The translations under genes and the position numbers were made by a program. A stretch of DNA of 37,087 bases, from positions 1-37,087 of the forward strand of contig CALWXF010000020.1 of assembly GCA_944385445.1 (NCBI GenBank), read 5' to 3'. Shown in pieces: positions 8,704-16,100 of the stretch. Position 1 is the stretch's first letter. The number at the start of each line of letters is the position of its first letter. Source of the DNA: an uncultured Oscillospiraceae bacterium (lineage in GTDB: Bacteria; Bacillota; Clostridia; Oscillospirales; Oscillospiraceae). The notes below the pieces were generated by a model. That model did no database searches. It worked only from the letters and a program-made list of their open reading frames with translations, and was not told where the DNA came from.

Positions 8704-8728
8704 ACTCCCCCAGCCGGGGGAGTTTTTT
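8704..8728 (+). terminator. Intrinsic terminator after the esterase
   Basis: ACTCCCCC (8704-8711) pairs with GGGGGAGT (8716-8723) across a 4-base loop, followed by a T run. A-rich sequence on the 5' side could make it bidirectional. Confidence 0.93.
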
Positions 8729-8786
8729 CATGGGCGGGTTTAACCTCCGGTTAACCCCGCTGCCCTCCTGCTTAACCACCCGTCCA

Positions 8787-8815
8787 TTGTACTTTTCCTC
8801 CAGCATCCGTATAAT
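8787..8815 (+). promoter_or_regulatory. Promoter of the HTH/TPR-like regulator
   Basis: TTGTAC (8787-8792), 17 bases, TATAAT (8810-8815), 35 bases before the start codon. Confidence 0.75.
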
Positions 8816-8850
8816 AAGAGTACAAAAAGCCCAAAAAGGGGGTCTCTCTC

Positions 8851-9894
8851 ATGCCCATGCACACCATCATTCAGCAGCAGCGCAAAGCCCTGGGCCTCAC
8901 CCAGGAGCAGGTGGCCCGCTGCCTCAACGTGTCCACCGCCGCCGTGAGCAAGTGGGAAAACGGCCTCACCAGCCCCGACGTGGGGCTGCTGCCGCCCCTG
9001 GCCCGCCTTTTGAAGGTGGATATGAACACCCTGTTTGAGTTTCACGAGACCCTGTCCCGCCAGGAGATCGGCCTATTTTGCAACCAGTTGGCAGGCAAAG
9101 CCCCGGAGGAGGCCTTCGCCCTGGCCCAGGACAAGCTGCGGGAATTCCCCCACGACGAAGCCCTGCGCCTGAATGTGGCCCTCCTCCTGGATGGCCTGCT
9201 GGTGCAGGCCCCCACGGACCACCCGGAGCTGGAGGCCCAGGTCTCTACCTGGTACGCCCAGCTGGGGCAGAGTGAGGACGAGACCATCCGGGCCAGTGCC
9301 AACTCCATGCAGGTCAACCGCTACATCCGGCAAAACCAGCTGGATAAAGCCCAGGAGGTGCTGGACACCATCCCGGACAAGGGGGCGCAGTGGGCCGCCC
9401 TGCCGGACAAGCTGATGCTCCAGGTGTCCATTGATTTGAAGCGGGGCCAGCCGGAGGAGGCCGCCCTGGCCCTGGAGCAGGCCCTGTTTCAGGCGGGGAC
9501 CCGGACCCAGCTGCTCTTGTCCCGGCTGGTGGATGCGGAGCTGGCCTGCGGGGACGCCCACGCCGCCCGCTGGGTGGCGGAGGCCTCCCAGGCCCTGGCC
9601 CAGGCCCTGGAGCTGTGGCCGTACAACCAGCACACCGCCCTGTGGCAGGTGGCGGTGCACAACCGGGACGCCCAAGAGGCCCTCACCCGGTTGGAGCAGA
9701 TGCTGGCGGCCCTGGAGCAGCCCTGGCAGCTGGGGGACACGGTGCTGTACCGCCGCATGGCCCCCCAGGCCAAGGAATTCCAGCCCGGGGAGCTGCGGGC
9801 TCTCCTCCTCCAACAGCTGGAGCAGGACCCGGACCTCACTTGGCTGCGGGACCACCCCCGGGCCCAGGCCCTTCTCCAACGCATTCACCCATGA
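8851..9894 (+). CDS. XRE-family HTH protein with helical, TPR-like C-terminus
   Basis: A 347-residue putative cytoplasmic regulator. Residues about 5-60 form a Cro/C1 HTH: IIQQQRKALGLTQEQVARCL, then VSTAAVSKWENGLTSPD, then LARLLKVDMNTLF. The remainder is alpha-helical, with alanine- and leucine-rich helix pairs resembling degenerate TPRs (LDKAQEVLDTIPDKGAQWAALPD; GQPEEAALALEQALFQAG). Such architecture occurs in peptide-sensing regulators and in many Clostridial XRE proteins of unknown target. ATG at 8851 (alternative ATG at 8857) lies behind a G-rich but imperfect ribosome site. It is a single-gene unit. Confidence 0.8.
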   Translation: MPMHTIIQQQRKALGLTQEQVARCLNVSTAAVSKWENGLTSPDVGLLPPLARLLKVDMNTLFEFHETLSRQEIGLFCNQLAGKAPEEAFALAQDKLREFPHDEALRLNVALLLDGLLVQAPTDHPELEAQVSTWYAQLGQSEDETIRASANSMQVNRYIRQNQLDKAQEVLDTIPDKGAQWAALPDKLMLQVSIDLKRGQPEEAALALEQALFQAGTRTQLLLSRLVDAELACGDAHAARWVAEASQALAQALELWPYNQHTALWQVAVHNRDAQEALTRLEQMLAALEQPWQLGDTVLYRRMAPQAKEFQPGELRALLLQQLEQDPDLTWLRDHPRAQALLQRIHP

Positions 9895-9897
9895 GGA

Positions 9898-9934
9898 AAC
9901 CCCCGGCGGCTCCGTGCTTGAGCCGCCGGGGGTT
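9898..9934 (+). terminator. Hairpin after the HTH/TPR-like gene (terminator lacking a T tract)
   Basis: A 14-base-pair perfect stem, AACCCCCGGCGGCT (9898-9911) with AGCCGCCGGGGGTT (9921-9934). Only two T follow, so termination efficiency is uncertain. Confidence 0.55.
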
Positions 9935-10175
9935 CAGACTCTCAAAAACCTCACGGCAATACCAGAAGGACAGACTATCTTGCATCGCCAAAAAGCTCTC
10001 GGCAGAGTTTTCCCGCCTTCGGGCGGGAAAACAAATTGAAATCTCGTTTTTCCCGGGGACATGCGCATCGGGAAAAACACTTCTCAGCCCGCCAGTGTGG
10101 CCTTGGGTCGCCCTTTGACCCAAGGGTGCATGCAGCGGGCTGCATCCTCGAAAAAATGCTGGCATTTTTCGACTC
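9935..10175. other. Non-coding hairpin cluster between convergent genes
   Basis: No gene seen. Dyads in order: GTTTTCCCGCC/GGCGGGAAAAC closed by a TTCG tetraloop (10007-10032); GTTTTTCCCG/CGGGAAAAAC (10046-10078) around the palindrome ATGCGCAT; CCTTGGGTC/GACCCAAGG (10101-10125), enclosed by CAGCCCGC/GCGGGCTG (10085-10142); and CGAAAAAATGC/GCATTTTTCG (10149-10171). The last could terminate the leftward operon, since read leftwards its 3' arm is T-rich. Confidence 0.55.
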
Positions 10176-10176
10176 T

Positions 10177-10875
10177 TTAGAAGTGGAACCGCCGCCGCAC
10201 CTCCCGGCGCAAATCGGGCCGGTACCGGATGATAAGCAGGGGAGCCATGAGGGTCACCCCCACCACCGCCACCACCAAGGACCACATGGGCTGATAGCCG
10301 CCCAAAAACAGGTCGATGCACAGCTCCAGCCACAGCATCAGCACCACGCAGCTGCCCAACACCAGCATACAACGGCTGAGGATGGACCGCAGGGGGAGGA
10401 TATACCACAAAAACAGGAGAACCACCGAGCACCCCCACCAGATGGGCAGGGCCAGCCGTCCCAGCCAGCTCCCCCCGTCCACCGCCATGGAGATGACCCA
10501 GAGGAAGCCCGCCACCGCCAGCAGGTCCAGCCCCACCAGGAAAATGGAGTGCACCGAGCGCAGCAGCAGGGGGAGCACCGTCCACACCCACAGCATGGCG
10601 CAGGCCCCGGCCACAATGGCGGACCAGGGCATCCCCCGCCACCAAAACAGCAGGTTGAGCACCACACAGCACAGGCTCACCACCCCATACACGGCGGAGA
10701 GCAGCACCGCCGCCTCTCTGCGGTTCACCGGCTCCACCTCCCGCCGCTCCACGGGGAAGTTGGGGGGTATGGTGGTGTCCACCGGACACACCGGGTTGAC
10801 CACCGGGGTCTGGCACAGGGGACAGCGGGCAGCGTCCTTGTCCAGCTCCACCCCGCAGTTGACACAGTATGACAT
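10177..10875 (-). CDS. Zinc-ribbon multi-pass membrane protein (DUF6320-like)
   Basis: A 232-residue protein. A zinc ribbon opens it: C4-x2-C7 and C18-x2-C21 in SYCVNCGVELDKDAARCPLCQ. After a short linker come about six to seven hydrophobic helices (AAVLLSAVYGVVSLCCVVLNLLF onward), and it ends in a strongly basic tail (RPDLRREVRRRFHF). The start is 9 bases past the stop of the acyltransferase-like gene, indicating one operon. From memory, a zinc-ribbon plus membrane DUF of this shape accompanies such acyltransferase-like genes in Clostridia. The molecular role is not known; membrane anchoring or substrate delivery for the partner enzyme would be a guess. Confidence 0.7.
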   Translation of the reverse strand: MSYCVNCGVELDKDAARCPLCQTPVVNPVCPVDTTIPPNFPVERREVEPVNRREAAVLLSAVYGVVSLCCVVLNLLFWWRGMPWSAIVAGACAMLWVWTVLPLLLRSVHSIFLVGLDLLAVAGFLWVISMAVDGGSWLGRLALPIWWGCSVVLLFLWYILPLRSILSRCMLVLGSCVVLMLWLELCIDLFLGGYQPMWSLVVAVVGVTLMAPLLIIRYRPDLRREVRRRFHF

Positions 10876-10884
10876 GGCCTGTCT

Positions 10885-12171
10885 TCACTCCCTTCGATTG
10901 GATGTGACCTTTACATGGAGCCCGTCTTGCACCAAGGTGCGGAAGAAGTCCCGCTCCACGTCTGTCTCCTTCACCGTCCCGGCAAAGGTGATCTCCATCA
11001 CGTCCCCGTAGCTGATGGAGGCGCAGTTCACCCGGGGGGTGTAGGACTGGCCCAGCACCACCTCCATGTGCTGGATGTGGGGGGCCATCTGCTCCGGCAC
11101 CCGGAAGGCGCCGGGGTTGGTGTAGGTGGTGGAGTAGGGGCGATTGCCCGCCAGGCGGTAGGCGGTGTCCACCACAAAGTTTTTCACCGGCACCGGGACG
11201 AGCTGGAGGGGGAGGAAGTTCTGAAAGAACACGTTGCGGGTGATGACCCCCTGCATCTCCTGGCGGGTGATGTGCAGCCGCATGTGGTGGTGCACCTGGG
11301 AGATGATCTCCTCCAGGGTGTAGTCCCCCAGCTCCGGGTCGATGGAGGGGCGCACCGTGAGAATGAAATTGCGCATGGTGCGGGTGGGAAAATAGGGGCG
11401 CAGGTTGATGGGGATGGCCAGGGCCACGGGCAGCTCCCGCCGCCGCCCCTCCCGCCGCTGCCGGGCCAGAATGGACTGGATGAGCACGGCGGCCAGATAT
11501 TCCGTGATGGAAGCCCCATGGCTCTTTGCCACCTGGCGCAGCGCCTGCACCGACACAAAGCCCATGGTGACGTTGAGGGTGTAGAAGGGCTCCGGGGTCC
11601 CGGTACAGGGGTAGGCCCGGGGCTCGGACTTGCGCAGCCGCACCCGGGAGCGAGCATACCGGGCGTAGGCGTCCTCCCACTCCTGGGGGTCCGGGGCCTC
11701 GTCCACGTCCAGAATCCCCTCCTGGTTGGGGATCTCCTCCCCCAGTTCCCTCAGGTACACCGCCAGCAGGGTCTTGAAGAGCACCAGCGCCCCGCCGCCG
11801 TCGGCCAGGGCGTGGAACACCTCCATGGAGATGCGGTGGCGGTAGTAGAAAAACCGGATGAGCTGGTCCTTGTTCTGAAAATACACCGGCTGACAGGGGT
11901 TTTGAATGTCCGGCTGCAAATAGGGCCCCGGGGTGTCGTCCGGCTCGAAGTAGTACCAGAATACTCCCTTGCGGATTTTCACATGGAAGCCGGGGAACCG
12001 GGGCATAGTACGGTCAATGGCCCGCTGGAGGGCCTGGGGGTCCACCTCCCGGGCCATGACGGCGGAGAAGCGGTACACCGCCGAATAGGTGCCGCTTTGG
12101 ATGGCAGAGTACATCATAGCGGCGTTATCCAGCTGAAACCAGCCCTTATCCTGTCCTCTCCGTCTGACCAT
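10885..12171 (-). CDS. Acyltransferase / condensation-domain-like protein (alcohol-acetyltransferase superfamily)
   Basis: A 428-residue protein of the CoA-dependent acyltransferase/NRPS-condensation superfamily. The catalytic-type motif appears as VFHALADGGGALVLFKTLL, corresponding to HxxxDG (here H-A-L-A-D-G). Other family-like stretches are MPRFPGFHVKIRKGVFWYYFE and ALAIPINLRPYFPTRTMRNFI. I chose the ATG at 12171 because AGGAGG lies just upstream in the transcript; a longer frame to 12255 would overlap the promoter. Substrates are unknown: an acyl-CoA or carrier-bound acyl donor with an alcohol or amine acceptor is typical. It is first in an operon with the zinc-ribbon membrane protein. 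Confidence 0.72.
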   Translation of the reverse strand: MVRRRGQDKGWFQLDNAAMMYSAIQSGTYSAVYRFSAVMAREVDPQALQRAIDRTMPRFPGFHVKIRKGVFWYYFEPDDTPGPYLQPDIQNPCQPVYFQNKDQLIRFFYYRHRISMEVFHALADGGGALVLFKTLLAVYLRELGEEIPNQEGILDVDEAPDPQEWEDAYARYARSRVRLRKSEPRAYPCTGTPEPFYTLNVTMGFVSVQALRQVAKSHGASITEYLAAVLIQSILARQRREGRRRELPVALAIPINLRPYFPTRTMRNFILTVRPSIDPELGDYTLEEIISQVHHHMRLHITRQEMQGVITRNVFFQNFLPLQLVPVPVKNFVVDTAYRLAGNRPYSTTYTNPGAFRVPEQMAPHIQHMEVVLGQSYTPRVNCASISYGDVMEITFAGTVKETDVERDFFRTLVQDGLHVKVTSNRRE

Positions 12172-12196
12172 GCCCCGCCCTCCTCTCTTTGGTCCT

Positions 12197-12225
12197 ATTA
12201 TAATACGCCCCCCTGACCGTGGCAA
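12197..12225 (-). promoter_or_regulatory. Promoter of the acyltransferase-like operon
   Basis: On the minus strand TTGCCA (12225-12220), 17 bases, TATAAT (12202-12197). Confidence 0.8.
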
Positions 12226-12431
12226 TACCGCAAAACCTGGCGACGGCGTTGACACTCGCCTGTACTGCCTGTTACAATGGCCTCACAGGCGGCTCCCCCT
12301 ACTTCAAGTGCAGCGGCGGCGTAGAGGTGGCGGAAAAGAAGTTCGAGTTCCCCAAGAAATACAACATCCAGCCCCTGTACAAGTACCTGCAGGAGATCGC
12401 CTACCACAACCACGAGGCACTGAACCACTAA
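12219..12431 (+). pseudogene. Orphan coding-like fragment (70 codons), probable gene remnant
   Basis: The frame is open from 12219, but only the part after about 12290 looks coding, with codons like neighbouring genes (GGVEVAEKKFEFPKKYN, IQPLYKYLQEIAYHNHEALNH). No ribosome site precedes 12219. A promoter-like TTGACA (12249-12254)/TACAAT (12273-12278, spacer 18) lies inside the frame, so a transcript would begin after the apparent start codon. This suggests a C-terminal remnant or a small protein with an unusual start. I do not recognise the family. It ends 10 bases before the shared hairpin at 12441. Confidence 0.4.
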
Positions 12432-12435
12432 ACAG

Positions 12436-12473
12436 CAAAAAACACCCCGGACAACTTCGTTCTCCGGGGTGTT
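12436..12473 (-). terminator. Intrinsic terminator of hsp20
   Basis: AACACCCCGGA (12441-12451) pairs with TCCGGGGTGTT (12463-12473). Read leftwards, the stem is followed by a T run (the A tract at 12437-12442 on the plus strand), so it serves the minus-strand hsp20 gene. Confidence 0.9.
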
Positions 12474-12490
12474 CTGCGTATTTCTGGGGG

Positions 12491-12934
12491 TTAGCCGATG
12501 GCAATGGTGGTGCTTCTGGGCAGCTCCTTCTTCACATGCTTGGGCATGGACAGCTTGAGGATGCCGTCCTCATACTTGGCGGAGATGTCCTGGGGCTCCA
12601 CATCCCCCACATAGAAGCTGCGGCTGCAAGAGCCCACATACCGCTCCTGGCGGATGTACTTGCCCTTCTTGTCCTCCTCGTCCTTATCCAGACCCTTGGC
12701 GGCCTGGATGGTCAGATAGCCGTCCTTCAGGTCCACCTGGATCTCGTCCTTCTTGAACCCGGGCAGATCCACGTCCAGCTCATAGCTGTCCTCGGTCTCC
12801 CGCACGTCGGTCTTCATCAGGTTCTTGGCGTGCTTGCCGTACAGGGGGTTGCGGCCGTTCCACATGGGGAACATCCCAAAGTCATCACCAAAGAAATCAT
12901 CAAACAAATTCTCACCAAAAATGCTGGGCAACAT
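12491..12934 (-). CDS. hsp20: Small heat-shock protein, Hsp20/alpha-crystallin family
   Basis: A 147-residue ATP-independent chaperone that holds unfolded proteins in the cytoplasm. The alpha-crystallin domain spans about residues 40-135: MKTDVRETEDSYELDVDLPG opens it, and YEDGILKLSMPKHVKKE contains the conserved GILKLSMPK strand. The short N-terminal arm is FGENLFDDFFGDDFG. The C-terminal tail (STTIAIG) carries an I-x-I type oligomerisation motif. GGAGGA lies upstream of the start. The CIRCE operator overlapping the promoter predicts HrcA repression, relieved by heat or by GroE titration. Confidence 0.95.
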   Translation of the reverse strand: MLPSIFGENLFDDFFGDDFGMFPMWNGRNPLYGKHAKNLMKTDVRETEDSYELDVDLPGFKKDEIQVDLKDGYLTIQAAKGLDKDEEDKKGKYIRQERYVGSCSRSFYVGDVEPQDISAKYEDGILKLSMPKHVKKELPRSTTIAIG

Positions 12935-13013
12935 AAGTCATTCCTCCATTCGTTGCATTCATTGATGCCCTGCGGGAGAAGCTCATTCGAGCCTCTCTTT
13001 CTGGAACAACTAT

Positions 13014-13042
13014 GTTATAGCACCGTCAATTAGCACTGTCAA
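13014..13042 (-). promoter_or_regulatory. hsp20 promoter, -35 inside the CIRCE spacer
   Basis: On the minus strand TTGACA (13042-13037), 17 bases, TATAAC (13019-13014). The -35 box lies within the CIRCE element, so HrcA binding would block RNA polymerase directly. The transcript would carry about 75 bases of leader. Confidence 0.85.
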
Positions 13043-13056
13043 GGCGAGAGTGCTAA
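13030..13056. promoter_or_regulatory. CIRCE element (HrcA operator)
   Basis: TTAGCACTG (13030-13038), 9-base spacer, GAGTGCTAA (13048-13056). The consensus is TTAGCACTC-N9-GAGTGCTAA, so only the last base of the left arm deviates. Confidence 0.93.
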
Positions 13057-13134
13057 TGTTTACAAGTTATGTGATGTTTGTTCATAAAATATGCGATTTC
13101 TCCCGGTGGGCTCACCGCACTCTCCCATTCGCTC

Positions 13135-13167
13135 AAAAAAGCACGGCCAGCTGGACGCTGGCCGTGC
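13135..13167 (-). terminator. Intrinsic terminator of the surface glycosidase gene
   Basis: GCACGGCCAG (13141-13150) pairs with CTGGCCGTGC (13158-13167). In the leftward direction it is followed by six T (A tract 13135-13140). Confidence 0.93.
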
Positions 13168-13181
13168 TTTTTCGTTCGGAA

Positions 13182-16100
13182 TTAGCTGCGGCGCTTACGG
13201 CTCACATAGGCCGCACCCGCCAGCAGGCTCACCGAACCCAGGAGCGTGGCCACGTACACCATCATCTGGGCGGAGTCGCCAGTCTGAGGTACACGGTCGG
13301 GCTTCTGGGTGGCCTGCGGCTTGTCCGTGGCCTCAGGCTTCTGGGAAGTCTCAGGCTTGTCGGTGGCGTTGGGGGTCTCGCCGTTCTCGGTGGTCAGGCC
13401 ACGGATGGCGGCATCCAGCTCAGCCACAGCAGCATCCACGGTCTTCTGGTCGTCCTCAGACAGGGTGGCGTCAGCCATCACAGCCTGGGCATTGGCCAGA
13501 GCGGTGCGGAAGGTGGCCACGGACTGGGCGGTGTAGCCGGTGAGGTCCATGCTCTCGGCCTTGCCGATGAGGCCTTCCAGGATGTCCTTGTTGGCCTTGA
13601 AACGCTGGGCCAAAATGGCGTCCAGCAGGGCGTCGGTGGCGTTGTCCACGTCCTCCTGCATGGCGTCGCCGCTGGCAGCCACGTCCTTGGCCTCAGCCAG
13701 AGCGTCCACCAGCTGCTGCCAGTTGGCCTCCACGTACTTGTCGGCCTGGTCCATCATGGCCTCGGCACGCTGGATGCCCAGGTTGAGCATGGTCTTGTCG
13801 CCCTGAGTCAGGCCCAGACCCCAGATGCCCTCCAGCAGGTTGTCCCAAGCGGCGTTCACCTCGTCCTGGGTGGCCTCCTTGTCGGCCATCACGGCCTTGG
13901 CCTCGGTGAGGGCCTTCTCGAAGGCGGCCTTGGCAGTGTCGGTGACACACTCGGTGGACAGGGTCTCGGCGTAGGCGATGGTCTTCTCCAGCAGGGTCTT
14001 GTTCACATCGCTGGGCTCAGGAGTGGGCTCGGGAGTGGGCTGGGGTGCCTCCACCAGAGCCTCCATGGCCTCCGTCAGAGCTGCAGCAGCAGCGTCCACC
14101 TCCACCTGGGTGGCCTGGGCATTGTCCAGCACTGCCTGAGCTTCCGCCATGGCCTTCTCCACAGCTGCAAAGCTGTCGGCGGTGTAGTCCTCTGCCTTGA
14201 GGGCACGGGCCTGGGCCAATGTCTGCTCCAGCTGGGTCTTGTCCACCACCTGGGCGGGCACCTTCACCACCGCAAAGGCATGGGCGGGGATGTTGACCAC
14301 CGGCACACTGCCCAGCTCCACGGTCTCGGTCTCCACATGTACCTTGTCCGGGTCCTCCGGGGTGTTCTCGTCTGCAATGCCATTGGTGGCCAAGTACTGG
14401 ACCTCCACCGACCGTCTAGCCAGGTCCATACCCGGAATCTCCAGCTGAATGTTGTAGTCGTTGAGGCGATCCACATTCACCATGGCCAGATAGACATTGC
14501 CCTGGTCATCCTTGCTGGCCAGTACCGACACCGCTGTGACGTTGTTCTGGGTCTTGGGGGAGTCCATCTGGGTGCTAACCACATGGTCGCCAAATCCGGA
14601 ATTGAGCATTTGGAACACATGGGCAGAGGGGGTGGAGAAGTAGGTAAACTCACCCTCTCCGGTGGTGGTACTCGCTCCCTCCTGGGGCACCACCTGAATT
14701 ACCGCCTGCTGGGTGGGGCCCAGGGAGTCGGCCTCATCCTGATACCAGTCGGACAGGCAATGCTTCTGGATGTAAGGGCTGCCCAGATTCACATATTCCA
14801 TCATTACCTTGGCAATGTACAGAGCATGGGTCTGGGAGCGCACCTGGGACTCGGTGTTGTAGTGGATGCCAAACTCGCTGACCACGGGCACCTTGCCCTC
14901 GGGCAGCTTGGAGGCGAAATTCTTCACCGGGTTGACACCGCTGCCCTCGGTCTTGAGCATGGCGTTGTCATAGAACTCCTCGGGGGTGCTGCCGCTCACG
15001 GTGCCGGAATAGGGGTGGACCACTACGCCATCATACAGGTCGTTGTAGCCACCTGCGGCCATCTTGTTGACAAAGCCCTCGGTCTCATAGCCTGCGTAGA
15101 CAAAAATTTCCTGGTCGGTGCCGCTGAGGTGGTTGATCTCGTCCATGGTATCCCGCATGGCCTGGGATACGTCCACGAAACCGTCCCGGTCCACGCTGTA
15201 GGTGGCGTAGATGTTCTGTCCCTTGGGGGGAATCTTGCCGTGCACGCCGTCACCGAACTGGATGGAGCCGTTGGCGTAGTTGACCACACAGTGGGTGTCC
15301 TCAGGCCCGGAACTCTCCAGGCTGTCCACCACGGTCCACTCTGCCGGGTTGTCGTCCGGCCCCACAAAGACCCGGACACCGTCGTTCACCGCCCGGAAGT
15401 CGGGGTCATCCACAATTTTCCCATCCTCACCCATGATTCCGGGGTTCAGATTGGCATAGCGCAGGAAGCGCACCAAGTTGGCGCTGCCGTCGGACCGAGA
15501 GGCCACCTTGTTCCAGTCCTCCTCGTCCACGGTGTACCGCTTGTTGATGTTGGCCACGCCGCCGTTGATGTAAGCGTTTTCACGGCCGCCGTCCACATAC
15601 AGAGTCCAGTAGCCCTGGGAATAGACGCCATCATCTCTCTGGGCATCGGGGCCCAGGTGCATCTCGTTGCCGATTTCAAAATAGCGTACGTTGTAGGGCT
15701 CCACATGGCCATTGGCCGCCCGGACATCCGCCCAGGCAATGCCGCCGTTGGGGTTGGTGCCCACCTCGGCATTCATATACTCCACCAGGTCGGCGGCGTC
15801 CTGCGCACTGCCACGGCCCAGGCTGTAGACATAGATCAGCTCAGAGCCCATTTCATCGGCAAAATCTGCGGCCTCGCCCAAGCCAAAGTTGGGGGCGATG
15901 CCGGTCTGATTGCCGCTGTTATACAGGCCGTGAATCTGATTTTTCCGGCTCTCCTTGTCTCCCAGGGTGGTTCTCCAGTTGAACAGGTTGGAGATGGTGC
16001 CGCCGGGGTAGCGGATGGAGCCGAAGCCCGCCTGCTGATACAGCGCAGCGAACTCCTCGTTCATCTTCATGGTCTCGGAATCAAAGGTACCGTAACCATT

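Noticed and set aside
9836-11680. A 614-codon minus-strand frame covering the hairpin cluster and part of the acyltransferase-like operon
   Set aside because: It runs in another frame over two well-supported genes and through hairpin DNA, with Gly/Ala/Pro-rich composition and no start signals.
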